From Forficula auricularia (Eukaryota > Arthropoda > Insecta > Dermaptera > Forficulidae), in assembly GCA_024734495.1 (NCBI GenBank), contig JALMQS010000265.1:124001-188000 (forward strand): a DNA stretch of 64,000 nucleotides, written 5' to 3'. Positions 11,086 to 22,927 of this stretch are shown here, in pieces. The notes beneath the pieces were generated by a model. The model was not told the origin of the DNA. It made no database searches and saw nothing but the letters and a program-made list of their open reading frames with translations. Every line of letters begins with the position of its first letter. Position 1 is the stretch's first letter. The translations under genes and the position numbers were made by a program.

Positions 11086-11770
11086 ACAGGGTGGATGTAT
11101 GGTAAATAAAGTATCTTATAGGGTGTTTGCAAAGTCTCTTAGAGAGTGTTTAGTAATTTTCTATATTTTGGGGGAAATGTTAATATGTTTTACTTTTTAA
11201 TTAATAATATATATACTGGGTGTCTTTAAGGTTTCTTAGAGGGTGTTAATAAGTTCCAATCCTTTTTGGAGAGATATTAATATTTTTTTTTTACTTTTTG
11301 ATGAATAATTATATATCTACATATAGGGTGTATATTTAAGATTTTTAGAGGTCGTTTAGATAGAAGGTTCCGTGTTTTTTTATGAAACAATGATATTTTT
11401 TTAGTTTTTTTTGAATATTATAAATATATATGGGGTGTTAATAAAATTTCTTGGAGGGTATTTAGAAGGTTTTCCTGATTTTTTTTAACGAAATATTAAT
11501 AAATTTTACTTTTTGATGAATATTATATATATGGGGTGTATATTTAAGACCGTTAGAGGTCGTTTAGAAGGTTTCCATGTTTTTTTTAGATATTGATATT
11601 TTTTATTTATTGTTGAATAATACCATATAAAATTTCTTGTAGGGCATTAGAAGGTATCCATCTTTTTTTGAGAAATATTAAAATTTTTTACTTTTTGATG
11701 AATAAAATATATATCGGGTGTATATTTAGGACCCTAAGAGGTCGTTAGAAGATGTCCACCTTTTTTGGAG
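11086..11770 (+). repeat. Tandem array, ~100-bp unit, about 7 copies
   Basis: Each unit runs GGGTGT(AT)ATTTAAG..., a TTAGAGG(T/G)(C/G)GTT word, a TTTTTTT stretch, TACTTTTTGATGAATA and a TATATAT run. Units are well diverged, so the array is old. Non-coding. Confidence 0.7.
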
Positions 11771-11780
11771 TAATAATAAT

Positions 11781-12357
11781 CTCAACAAAAACACTTGTGT
11801 AAAATAAGGCCAAGTTCGATTAATAAAATCAGTGAGATCTAATGTGCTTCCAAGTTCAATATCATCAATTTATTAAAAGAGTCGAGAATATATTAGTAAC
11901 TTCAATTAAAACGAATGTTTTTCATTTCACATGTCCTTCTATATTTTTTATTTAATTCACATTTAAGTTGAAATTATTTTTCTAAAACTTGGCTTTTACG
12001 CATTAAATTATTAATATTTTTGTTTGATAGGGCCTCCACCTTTCCCTTTTAGCCCTTCCATCCTCTCTTATTAAGATCTCATGATATGGTAACTAGTAAT
12101 TCGTGACATACATAATAATGCGTAAAAGCCAAGTTTTATTAAAATAATTTCAACTAAAAATGTGAATTTAATAAAAAATATAGAGGGACATGTGAAATGA
12201 AAAACATGCGTTTTAATTGAAGTTACTAATATATTTCGACTCATTTAATAAATTGATGATATTGAACTTGGCAGCACATTAGATCTCACTACTTTTTTTG
12301 GCAAACGGATTTTATTAATCGAACTTGGCCTTTTTTTACTCAAGTGTTTTTGTTGAG
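11781..12357. repeat. 577-bp foldback with ~230-bp arms
   Basis: Left arm CTCAACAAAAACACTTG...AAACTTGGCTTTTACGCAT and right arm ATGCGTAAAAGCCAAGTTT...CAAGTGTTTTTGTTGAG are reverse complements over about 230 bp, with a ~110-bp spacer. It sits exactly between two tandem arrays. Confidence 0.85.
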
Positions 12358-12429
12358 ATTTCACTTCTTTTTGTAAGTTGGATGGGAATTTAACCTGCAA
12401 GATTCACGCATTTATTTTAAAGGGATGAT

Positions 12430-13800
12430 GAAGATATTTTTCGATTTCTCACTTTATTAGTGATTCAAGTTATTGCACTTATGTCAAATTTTAGCATTCT
12501 AGTGTCGTTGAATTTTCACTATTAGTTAATTTAGCTCATAAGTTTCACTCCTTCATTTTAGATGCTGATTAAGGGAAAGTTACAGTTTTTCGATTTCTCC
12601 TATTGTTAATGCCCCAAAATCTACTAACATGCCAAATTTTAGCATTTTATACCCTTTGAATTTTTACTTGATAAGAATTTATATTATAAACTTCACACCT
12701 TCTTTTAAGATGCTGAGGATGGAAACGTTTCGTTTTTCGATTCTCTTCTTTATCAACCCAAGCTCTACCAGTATGTCAAATTTCATCATTCTAGAGTCAT
12801 TGTATTTTCACTATATGATAATTTAGTCTATAAATTTCACCCATTCATTTTATGTTCTGAAGAAGGGAAATTTTCGGTCTTCGATTTCACCTTTTATTAA
12901 CGCCCTAAAATCTACCACCATCCCAAAAATAATGAAATTTTATCGCACAAATAAATACACCCCTCTTCATTTTATGCCCTGAAGAAGGCAAAGTTTCGGT
13001 TTTTCGATTTCACTCTTTATTAACGCTCCAAACACTACCACCATCCCGAAAATAATGAAAATTTATAGCACGAATATCACCATTTCATTTTATCTCCTGA
13101 AGAAGGGCAAGTTTCGATTTTTCGATTTAACCCTTTATTAATGTACCTACCAAATTCTACCAATATGCCAAGTTTTAGCATTCTAGGATCAATATATTTT
13201 CACTGTATGTTAATTTAGTCTATAAATTTCACCCCTTCATTTCGGTCCCCGAAGAAGTGAAAGTTTCGGGTGTTTCAAGTTCCTCTTTAATTACTGTTCC
13301 AATCTTTACCAGTATGCCAAATTTCAGCATTCTATGTTCATTGAATTTTTAGTATATGTTAATTAAGTCTATAACTTTCACCCCTTCATTTTAGGTCCTG
13401 AAGAAGGGAAAGTTTCGATTTTTGGATGTTTCCCATAAATTGTATCCCCAACTCAACCACCATGCCAAGTTTTAATAATCTAGTATCAATATATTTTCAC
13501 TGTATGTTAATTTAGCCTATAAATTTCACCCCTTCATTTGGGGTCCTGAAGAAGTGAAAGTTTCGGTGTTTCAAGTTCCTCTTTTATTCATGTGCCAATC
13601 TTTACCATGTGCCAAATTTCAGCATTCTAAGTTCATTGTGTTTTCACTATATTTATGTTAATTTAGCCTATAACATTCACTCTTTCATTTTAGGTCCTGA
13701 AAAAGAGAAAGTTTCGATTTTTGGATTTTTCCTATTAATTGTACCCCAAACTCTACCAGCTTGTCAAATTTCAGCATTCTAGGATCAGCGGAAGTACTCT
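12430..13800 (+). repeat. Tandem array, 120-150-bp unit, about 9 copies
   Basis: Anchor words CACCCCTTCATTTTAGGTCC, TGAAGAAGGGAAAGTTTCG, CTACCA-CATGCCAAATTT and AGCATTCTAGGATCA recur near 12547, 12696, 12838, 12957, 13079, 13229, 13379, 13527 and 13678. Spacing alternates between about 120 and 150 bp, so there are short and long unit versions. Confidence 0.8.
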
Positions 13801-13810
13801 AGAATTTTGA

Positions 13811-13842
13811 TGAGTGAGTGAGTGAGTGAGTAAGTGAGTGAC
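13811..13842 (+). repeat. GAGT microsatellite
   Basis: (GAGT)n with one GTAA interruption, directly after the tandem array. 13843-14230 holds no recognised feature apart from a C run near 14038. Confidence 0.8.
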
Positions 13843-14230
13843 GAAAAAGCCTATCTTTGGCTTCTTGTAACTTGGACGGTATAAGCAGTAGAAATATGAA
13901 ATTTTGTAATTTAATTAAGCTTATATATCAGTATTATGGGGAAAAAATTCAGCCATGTAGAGGTTTCAGTACGAAGTTACAGAGGCGCCAAAATGGCCTG
14001 AGTTGTTTCCTGTAAAGGGTAGTCTAGCAGTGCACACCCCCCCCCCCGTTCGAATCGAACTTGGCTGGGGCACTGCCGTGCCCCCAGATAATTTTTACTT
14101 TTTTTTTAATGCAATCGAATTCAAGAAAGGGCGCACCAGTAAAGAAGCAGCCCCTATGGATCTCGAAAGACCCTTGCATTACCGAAGAGAAGGAAAAGTT
14201 GATTAAGTGAGGGGGTGGAGACCTAGGTGT

Positions 14231-15000
14231 TTATGTTTTGAAGGTTTGAAGATTATAAGTGCTGGGAAAGATGGAGGCTGGGAGAGAGTTCCAGTTCCTT
14301 GAAGTCATGGGGATATACGTATTGGCGAATGAAGTGGTCCGGCACTTTTCTAATTTGACCGCGAAAGAGTGTTGGGAGTCGGCAAAATTCGTGCTACGCA
14401 CAAAGTATGCTTTGGGGGAATTATTGATTTTATCTCATCAGAGCACCTGCCGTAATAGTATCTATAGAAGAGGGAAAGGGCAGAGACATTTCTTCGATGA
14501 GCTACCAAGTCAAGGGTGTCGGTGAGGGTAGAATCGTCAATTAGCCTGACGGCTCGTTTCTGAATTGCATCCAGGATAGCAAGAGAATATTTAGAGGCTC
14601 CTCTCCATAGATGAGAGCCGTATTCGAGACAGGGGCGGATTTGGGCCTTGTAGATGGTGAGAAGATGTTGGGGCTTGAAAAATCGCTTGAACCTGAATAA
14701 GTAGCCAATCTTCCTTGCTGCAGATTTCGCCACAGGTCAGATGCGACAGAGACGCCCAACATGGATAGGCTGTCACACATTTTCAGGGGATTCGAATCGA
14801 AGTGAATATCAGGGAAATTTTTTTTTCGCGCCTAGAAATTAAACAACATTGAGTCTTGTTTGCATTAAAGTTAACTAAATTTTGAGAGCCCCATTTATTC
14901 AGTTTGTCTAGGTCGAGAGTGATTGAGGAGGCAACATTGATTCGATTATTCGGGAGTGAGGGTTTGCCGTGCAGAGTGCTATCGTCGGCGTAATGACGTT
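14231..15000 (-). pseudogene. 5'-truncated jockey-like LINE reverse transcriptase relic
   Basis: On the - strand the catalytic YADD box of a non-LTR reverse transcriptase is at 14992-14981. It is followed by LDKLNKWG, the thumb region (KAQIRPCLEYGSHLWRGA, 127-residue frame 14733-14350) and the typical end WNSLPASIFP...TYNLQTFK, with stop at 14233-14231. At least two frame changes, near 14740-14830 and near 14350, break it. Sequence upstream of the YADD box is missing. A matching tail fragment lies at 36825-36890. Confidence 0.88.
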
Positions 15001-15227
15001 TTTGATGAATAATATTTATAGGGCCTTCTTATAACGTTACTTATTGACAATATAGAAAGAATCCAACTTTTTTGAGAAAATTTTATTATCATCATTTCAA
15101 TATTCAAGAAAAAAATAAAAAGGATAGAAATAGTAATTGGTTCAAGCTAGAACTCGTACTAAACAAGAGACAACTACTTTTATTCATTCAAATTTAGGAT
15201 AAGCGGTGTTGGTTTATAGTCAAACAT

Positions 15228-15308
15228 TTTATAAATTATATTAGGTTGGAGTTGGTGGTGTTTTCCACTTTGTGAAACACCAGCAACTCAAACTTAATAT
15301 AATTTACC
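15228..15308. repeat. Small imperfect hairpin
   Basis: AAATTATATTAGGTTGGAGTT is mirrored by AACTCAAACTTAATATAATTT, with GGTGTTTTCCACTTTGTGAAACACC at the tip. Confidence 0.7.
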
Positions 15309-15417
15309 TTTATTCAGATAATAATTATAGGGTGTGTTGCTAAATAAAATATCTTGCATTGGAAAGTATATCTTATTTCGGAAATGTAATAATATTTTTT
15401 AATTTTTTAATAACAAT

Positions 15418-15577
15418 CGAGGGGTGAACCTAAAGTAATGTACACCTACTTCCACTTCCACTTTCATTTCCAAGTAGAAGACAATAGATGACAATAGATT
15501 ATCTAATGAATTCCAAAGTAATTCGAAATAATTCCAAAGACGGTGTACACGTAATTCCAATCGAGGTTCACCCCTCG
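15418..15577. mobile_element. 160-bp MITE with 8-bp target duplication (hAT-like)
   Basis: Perfect terminal inverted repeats CGAGGGGTGAACCT / AGGTTCACCCCTCG. They are flanked on both sides by the identical octamer ATAACAAT (15410-15417 and 15578-15585). An 8-bp duplication is typical of hAT elements and also of P elements. No coding capacity. A second, reverse-oriented, more worn copy is at 22496-22650. Confidence 0.92.
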
Positions 15578-15679
15578 ATAACAATATAAGGGCTGTCTTT
15601 AATGTTTCTTGAAGGATGATTTTACAGTATCTAAAAAATAATATATTTATTCATTTAGTAATTTTTTTACTTTATCCAA

Positions 15680-16190
15680 TGCGAAGCTTGAGTTGTTTGC
15701 CATAAAAGAATTTTAGTCTTTTTGATTTTAAGTCGATTCTTCCACGTTTTCAGTAGAGGTTTCCATTAATAGTCAAAAACATCAAAAATGGAATGCAATA
15801 AAGGTTATTCCTCTAGTATTAGATGAGAATCGATCGTTATTTTATGATTTTAAGTCGATTCCTCCATGCCTTCAGCAATGGTTACCAATAATAATCGAAA
15901 CGTCAAAAACCTAATGTAGAATTGTTATTCCTCAAGTAGTAGATGAGAATCGATGGCTATTTTTGATTTTAAGTCGATTCCTCCATGTCTTCAGCAATGG
16001 TTACAATAATAACCGAAATGTCAAAAATCCAATGTAGAATGGTTATTCCTCGACTCTTAAATGAGAATTATTTTTGAATTAATGTCAATATGAACTACAA
16101 ATTGCAAGTGATATCTGATTAATAATAAAGGAACAAAGATATTAATATTTCAAATGAATTTGGATAAAGTTTAGCAAACGATCCGTTGCA
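15680..16190 (+). repeat. Repeat family C, left part
   Basis: About three units in the orientation TTTTGATTTTAAGTCGATTC, TCTTCAGCAATGGTTACC, GGTTATTCCTC. These are the reverse of the units at 16702-17295. It ends in a segment (TTTAGCAAACGATCCGTTGC) that recurs at 17795, 31425 and 61208. Confidence 0.65.
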
Positions 16191-16701
16191 GTTTATTTCA
16201 TTTAGTACGTACGGATGTATGGATGTATGTATGTATGTTATCGTTTTTTTGGCCCACGATTTTTCCCACACCGTTGCACCGATTGAAATGAAATTGAAAA
16301 CCTAGCATTAATTTAACAAAATGAAGCGCTGATTAGTTTTTGGTACATATCGGCCCACAAACATTAGTACTTTATTTCAGTACTTTTTTAGTTTTTTCTA
16401 AATATCTTGAAAATGACCTAACCAATTTTGATGAAATTTAATATCCTAATTAAATACCTTGGGGACCACAAAAAAGGTTAAATAAAGTTTTTAGTAAAAT
16501 TATATTTTAAAGTACTTTACTCTAGAGTAAGATAGTAGTTTTTTAAATTCCTTAAAATTTATTCAATTGATCGTCTTAATATAGCTCATTTAACCTTGCT
16601 TAAGTAAGAATGGATAGGTTTCTCTCTATGAAATACTAAAAATTTGGGAGGAAATTTTATAAGTAACCATAGCAACTGCGTTGTTTTCTTATCCGTTACC
16701 T

Positions 16702-17295
16702 TTGCTGAAGACATAGAGGAATCGAGTTAAAACCAAAAATAGCGATTGATTCTCATCTAATACTTGAGGAATAACCATTCTATATTGGATTTTTGACGTT
16801 TCGGTTTTTATTGGTAACCATTGCTGAAGACATAGAGGAATCTAGTTAAAATCAAAAATAGCGATTGATTCTCATCTAGTACTTGAGGAATAACCATTCT
16901 ATATTGGATTTTTGACGTTTCGGTTTTTATTGGTAACCATTGCTGAAGACATAGAGGAATCTAGTTAAAATCAAAAATAGCGATTGATTCTCATCTAGTA
17001 CTTGAGGAATAAGCATTCTATATTGGATTTTTGACGTTTCGGTTTTATTGGTAACCATTGCTGAAGACAGAGGAATCTAGTTAAAAACAAAAATAGCGAT
17101 TGATTCTCATCTAGTACTTGAGGAATAACCATTCTATATTGGATTTTTGACGTTTCGGTTTTTATTGGTAACCATTGCTGAAGACAGAGGATATCGACTT
17201 AAAATCAAAAATACCGATTGATTTTCATCTAGTACTTGAGGAATTACCATTCTATATTGGATTTTTGACGTTTCGGTTTTTATTGGTAACCATTG
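16702..17295 (+). repeat. ~118-bp tandem array, five units
   Basis: Units start TTGCTGAAGACATAGAGGAA and carry GCGATTGATTCTCATCTA, GGAATAACCATTC and GGATTTTTGACGTTTCGG. They are highly similar to each other, so the array is young or homogenised. The preceding stretch 16200-16700 is a family C segment with (ATGT)n and a TCTAGAGTAA word, found inverted at 61800-62290. Confidence 0.85.
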
Positions 17296-17309
17296 TTGAG
17301 CTTGAGTTG

Positions 17310-17720
17310 TTTGCCATAAAATAATTTATTCTTTTTGATTTTAAGTCGATTCTTCTACGTTTTCAGTAGAGGTTGCCATTAATAGTCAAAACATCAAAAA
17401 TGGAATGCAATAGGGTTATTCCTCTAGTATTAGATAAGAATCGATCGTTATTTTTGATTTTAAGTCGATTCCTCCATGTCTTCAGCAATGGTTACCAATA
17501 ATAATCGAAGGGTCAAAAATCTAATGTAGAATTGTTATTCCCCAAGTAATAGATGAGAATCCATCGCTACTTTTATTTTAAGTCGATTCCTCCATGTCAT
17601 CACCAATGGTTACCATTAATAGCCGAAATGTCAAAAATCCAATGAAGAATGGTTATTCCTCGAGTATTAAATGAGAATCGATCATTATTTTTGAATTACA
17701 GTTAACATGAGAGCTGCAAA
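17310..17720 (+). repeat. Repeat family C, right part
   Basis: Three units in the same orientation as 15680-16190, mirror to the central array. Together 15680-17850 form a symmetric composite block. Confidence 0.65.
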
Positions 17721-18867
17721 TCGCAATTGATATCTGATTAATAATAAAGGAATAAACATATTAATATTTCAAATGAATTTGGATAAAGTTTAGCAACGAT
17801 CCGTTGCAGTTTATTTTCAATTTGAAATCAAGTACCTAGATATTTTGATTATGTCTGGTCATTTCTTGTGACATTGAAAGTTCGATTTACACTTACCCGC
17901 TTTTATTTATTATTTTTGTTTGTATATCTGTTTATAGTGTATGCTAAATATGGTTTTCATTTTAATTGCATATTTATTTATGTAAATGAGTGTACGGTGG
18001 GGATGTAAAAACAAAATAATACCAAGAAGAAATTAAGCAGGGGTCAATGCAAGTTATTTAAAAGGTTAATTAACTGTAAGTATTCAAAATAGTCAATCGT
18101 TATCTTCAAATATAAATTTTTTGATATATCACCTTTTTTAGAAAGAATTTTAAACTTTAGAATAAATAATTACTGATCAAGTAAAGCGGAACTCGTTAGA
18201 TATGCTTTAATTATAGGTTAAAACAGATTAACAGAATAAATTAATCAATTAAAAATAATATTATTTTGCTTTGTGTTTTTTTTGTTAATAAATTATTTGT
18301 CTATTACCTACTATCAATCATCATCATCCAATTTTTTTAGGTGATCTGCATATTAAATTCGAACAAAAATTGTTTATTAATTTCTTTTGGATTAGGTAAA
18401 GGGCAGAGAAGATTTATCGTGAGAAAATTAATCGTATTATTTTTTATGCTATTTTTGAAATATAATGTTAATGTACCTACATTAACATTATATTTAAAGA
18501 ATAAAAATCAAACCCAAAATTAAGGGTGGCTTAATGGAAAAATAAAATATATTTATCCTTTTTAGTAAAATATTTCAAAAATACGATGAATTTGGCGGAC
18601 TCGTGTAAAAAAAGAACGATTTTTTGTGCCCATTTGACTAAAGGAAATTGTAGTAAGTTCCTTCTTGTGCTAAAATTTAAGTGTTTTTGCTTTATAACTG
18701 ATTAAAAATTACAAAGTCGGTTGATAAGTTATTTAGCTCCCTCCTCTCTTTAAATTGAGCCATATAGTATTTGTTTAAAGAAATTAAAAAATTTAATTAT
18801 ATGAGAATTTATATAAGGACAATTTTATCAAAGATCTTAGTAGATTATTATGTATGTATTATATGTC

Positions 18868-18950
18868 AGAAGGTTTCGCCCCTTCAGGAGTCGAACCCGA
18901 GCGCCAACTTGCTATCCGGGCAGTCAGCCTAACCCTAGAGACAAATTTCC
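18868..18950 (-). repeat. tRNA-like SINE segment, left arm
   Basis: On the - strand it reads GGCTGACTGCCCGGATAGCA and CGGGTTCGACTCC, the latter a good B-box of an RNA polymerase III promoter, followed by GGGCGAAACCTTCTGACATA. Looks like a tRNA-derived SINE rather than a working tRNA gene. Mirror copy at 29570-29662. Confidence 0.45.
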
Positions 18951-19204
18951 TCCTATACATATATAAAGAAGGCAAGAAAATTTCACTCCAAACATAAAAG
19001 AATTGATAAGTAAAATTCTGCCTCAGCTGAAAAAAGTTTTCAGAATCAGTGGCGGTTGGTAACTTTTCAATCAGGGGATGCTGTCCAAAAAAGTACCCTT
19101 CATTTTTTGAAATTTTATTTTGATCTGTGGTTTCTTTGCAAATTTCATCGAAAACGGCAACATTTTTGTTATTTTTCAAATTTTATCATTATATTTTTTA
19201 AAAA

Positions 19205-20273
19205 TAGGCTGACGAGTTCTGATGTGGCCATCCACTTGACTTTACCATACAACCTGGCCCCTCACTTATATTTAATATTTAATAAAATTATTTATAATCA
19301 TAAAGGGGAGGGGGTTAGTTTTTGCATTTTTAGACAGACTGCTGGGGGCCCACTGATTATGTATACAAAATTTGGTTGAGTTTGGTACAAGAGCCTAGAT
19401 TTTCATTTTTTGACCATTCACCCCCCCCCTCATTTTGGGGGGTTAGTTTTTGCATTTTTAGACTTCTAGGGTCCCACTGATTATGTATACAAAATCCGGT
19501 TGAGTTTGGTAAATGACCAAGATTTTCATTTTTTTGACCCCCCCCCCCATTTGAGCTGTAAGTTTTTGCATTTTTAGACTTCTGGGGTCCCAGTGATTAT
19601 GCATACAAAATTTGGTTGAGTTTGGTACAAGGGCCTAGATTTTCATTTTTTGACCCTACACCCCCCCCCCCTTTGGGAGGTTGGTTTTTTCATTTTAAGA
19701 CTTCTCGGGTCCCACTGATTATGTATACAAAATTTCGTTGAGTTTGGTACAAGAGCCTAGATTTTTATTTTTTGACCCTACACCCCCCCATTTTGGGTGG
19801 TTGGTTTTTGCATTTTTAGACTTTTGGAGTCCTACTGATTAGGTATACAAAATATGGTTGAGTTTGCTCAAATATCATAGATTTTTTATTTTTAACCCCC
19901 CTCCACCTCCCTTAATTTTGGGTCGTTATACACCAAAATCTAATCACCTCTTAATCTCAATGGACCAAAACTTCGTGTTAAATTTGGTTTCGATATTCAC
20001 TCTAGTTTTTGAGCTAGCTCGGACTACAATTTGGTAACGCACAGACAGACTAACAGACATTTTGACAAAACAATTATTATCTCGAAAAATATAATTTTTT
20101 CGATGTTCACTTAGTTAGGCCTTTTTTGTAGAGCAAAATGCCATGGTTTCTGCCAATCTTTTTAATCAAAATAGTTTAGGCAGTTTTTGAGATATTTCGA
20201 AAAAAAGAAGGAAAAAAGCCACTTTTTTCATGCACGATTACAATTCTTGACTATACCCTGTATGGTAAAGTAA
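19205..20273 (+). repeat. Repeat family A, copy 2, five minisatellite units
   Basis: Contains the uninterrupted segment TTATATTTAATATTTAATAA near 19266-19290, which is the empty counterpart of the Helitron insertion at 37243-38327. Minisatellite units of ~120 bp span about 19311-19905. Ends in CCCTGTATGGTAAAGTAA. Confidence 0.75.
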
Positions 20274-21019
20274 TATATTTACTTAAATTTCTATAAGCTA
20301 GCTATGACTTGTCTATAGCACTCTTAGTTATTTCTGATCTAATATATTGAGAGTTCTTAGAAATGGATTAGTCCAAAGATTCTCGAATCATCTTTAATTA
20401 TTCATTTTTGTATTATTAGGTACTATTTTAATAGTTCATCAGCGAGAACAATAATTTTTATTCGAATAAAACTCGTCTGGCCTTGTCTTTGACATGCTTG
20501 AACTGAAAGATATATCTACCAGGCAGTGATTTGAAACCTTCTATTCTCACCCTTTTCGGAAAAATCATTCATTTTAATTGCCCCTTGAAACTATGAAACA
20601 ATTTTATTTCATTCCGAGAACCAATATACATACCTTTCAAAACAAAAATTTTTTTATAGAAATATTTGATATAACGGATAAAATAATTTCAAAATTTAGA
20701 GATCCTTCTGAAATTATGAAGACAACCTTATACCGTATATTTATGAAAATTCTCTAAATGTTTGAAATTTTAGGGATGAGCATCTTCCACAGCATCCATG
20801 GACTGATATGTATGTGCAAAATGTATATCTAATGCATAATTTCAAATGTAGTGTATCTAATAGGTTGTATCAAAATTTTTCAATTTTCCGGGCAACTTTC
20901 CCAATTTTTTTTTACGTATTAACCTGAATTGGACTATTACGAACATTTAAAAAAAAAATAGCCAAATCGGTCCAGGAATTTGAGAGGTCTGCGCTTACAA
21001 AGAAAAAGAAATTCATTTT

Positions 21020-21975
21020 TTAACCGACTTCAAAAAAGGGGGAGGTTCTCTATTCGACTGAATTTTTTTTTTTTTTTTTGTGCCTATGTTACCTCATATC
21101 TCCGCCAATTCTCAACCGATTTTGAAAATTTTTTTGCATTGGGTCCAGTCTAGCTTCCGATTGGTCCCATTTTTTTTTCGTTTTTTTCATAGGTATTAGA
21201 CCTTTTTTATTAGGTTTGTTTAGACCTAACCTCTTTGTTTATGAACCGATTTCGATGGTTCTTTTTTTATCCGATAGGGGGTGTCTTGGGGATGGTGCCA
21301 TATTAATTTGATCAAGTTCTGATGATATGATCACTATTAATAACATCACTAAAAAGAGAAAAATAAAATAATTTTTAAGAAAAAATAAAAACCGACTTCA
21401 AAAAATTAAATGCAACAAATAAAATACACTAAAAGGTATAAAATAATTATTATCTTATTTAGTTACAACTAAACGACGAAATATTAACATGAAATTACTT
21501 TTTGAAGTTGGTGCCAAACATATACCTTTTATGAATCGCACTCGACGGATCTTACTTAGTACGTTTGGCGGGTATGCTCGCTTATAGGTATAGTTTGTTT
21601 GGCACCGACTTCAAAAGTAATTTCATGTTAATATTTCGTCGTTTAGTTGTAACTAAATAAGATAATAATTATTTTATACCTTTTAGTGTATTTTATTTGT
21701 TGCATTTAATTTTTTGAAGTCGGTTTTTATTTTTTCTTAAAAATTATTTTATATGAATCGCACTCGACGGATCTTACTTAGTACGTTTGGCGGTACTGTC
21801 ATATAGGTATAGTTTGTTTGGCACCGACTTTAAAAAGTAATTTCGTGTTAAATATTTCGTCGTTTAGTTGTAACTAAATAAGATAATAATTATTTTTATA
21901 CCTTTTAGTGTATTTTTATATTTGTTGCATTTAATTTTTTGAAGTCGGTTTTTATTTTTTTCTTAAAAATTTTTA
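21020..21975 (+). mobile_element. Element X, copy 1 (extended)
   Basis: Starts TTAACCGACTTCAAAAAAGG and then AGGTTCTCTATTCGACTG, a T run and GTGCCTATGTTACCTCATA. The 3' half is a foldback with arms ACCGACTTCAAAAAATTAAA / TTTAATTTTTTGAAGTCGGT. This copy carries the last foldback arm twice (about 21479-21755 and 21756-21975). A T-rich relative of this sequence is, from memory, widespread in insect genomes. Non-autonomous. Confidence 0.8.
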
Positions 21976-21995
21976 TATTATATAGATAGATTAGA

Positions 21996-22032
21996 GACTG
22001 TAGTTTCGAAGGCATTTACTTCACATCTTCAG
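21996..22032 (-). ncRNA. Hammerhead-ribozyme-like motif
   Basis: On the - strand: CTGAAGA (22032-22026), a stem built on GAAG / CTTC, GAAAC (22007-22003) and then a palindromic short arm ending in AGTC. Core order CUGANGA - stem II - GAAA - stem III - GUC fits a hammerhead with a very short stem III, but extra unpaired bases follow the first box. Activity unknown. Confidence 0.3.
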
Positions 22033-22495
22033 TTTTTTGTTTATAAATATATTTTATTTATTTATTTATTTTTCCCTCAGATGAAATCGCTTATACAAAT
22101 AAGTGAGGTTATTTATTATTTTTACAAATACTTACTTCCTATATTTATTTTCATCAAACAACAAACTTTGATTTGCTCTTTACTCTGATCTATGCCTTCG
22201 TTCGACCAAGCTTATATTATTAATTTTAGCTATAATATTTTAAAATAAGCTGTTTTTTTATTATTATTATTTTTACTGTTCTATAATTTTTAATAAAAAT
22301 TGAATTTTTGCATATTTTTATTGTCAGTTCTAAAACCCTGTGATTTTGGTGTTATATAAATCTTTATAATAATCAAAGTTAGAAAAGGTTAAAAAGCACT
22401 ACTGTAGACACACCAACGAACAGATTCTTAATGAATTGGAATAGAGTTCAGAAAACAAAGACAAAATAGAAAAATGATTTTTTTTATTTATAATA

Positions 22496-22650
22496 GGATT
22501 GGAATTAGGTGTACACCTTCTTTGGAATTATTTGGAATTACTTTGGAATTCATTAGATAATCTATTGTCATCTATTGTCTTCTACTTGGAAATGAAAGTG
22601 GAAGTGGAAGTAGGTGTACACAATTTTAGGTACCGGTTCACCCTCGGGTA
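22496..22650. mobile_element. Second copy of the 160-bp MITE, reverse orientation, worn ends
   Basis: Matches the reverse complement of 15418-15577 along GGAATTA-GTGTACACC, TAGATAATCTATTGTCATC and GAAAGTGGAAGTGGAAGTAG. The ends (GGTTCACCCTCGGG) are altered and no clean target duplication is seen. The stretches around it (22050-22490 and 22650-22925) are AT-rich with nothing recognised. Confidence 0.8.
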
Positions 22651-22927
22651 TACCTATATAATATATTACATTTTATTTACAAAATAAATAAATATCTTAA
22701 TTATCTTACATTTAAATGATTTTTATTATTATTATTTTTATAAAATAGCATTACAAACAAAATAAATAAATATGATACATAAAATATGATTCAAAAAACA
22801 TAACAGTTATTTAATATTCCCTTTAATTTGAAGAAAAACTCTTGAAGAAAAACTTTGAAAAAAAAACATTTTAATTCTAACGTTTAGGGAAAACAAAATA
22901 TATCTATATCTATATGTATCTATCTAT

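Larger units (their letters stand above)
17665..20965. repeat. Left arm of a giant inverted repeat
   Basis: Reverse complement of 26935-31570 over its whole length, apart from two ~740-bp insertions in the right arm. Divergence is low: a 106-residue open frame carried by both arms (19179-18859 - and 29340-29660 +) differs at only three positions. The arm includes a SINE-like segment, one family A copy and one family B copy. No gene is recognised in it. Confidence 0.85.

Noticed and set aside
18859..19179. 106-residue open frame present in both arms of the inverted repeat
   Set aside because: It is carried by the duplicated repeat and runs through the SINE-like segment and family A-adjacent sequence; no domain or splice context. 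Its conservation reflects the duplication, not selection.
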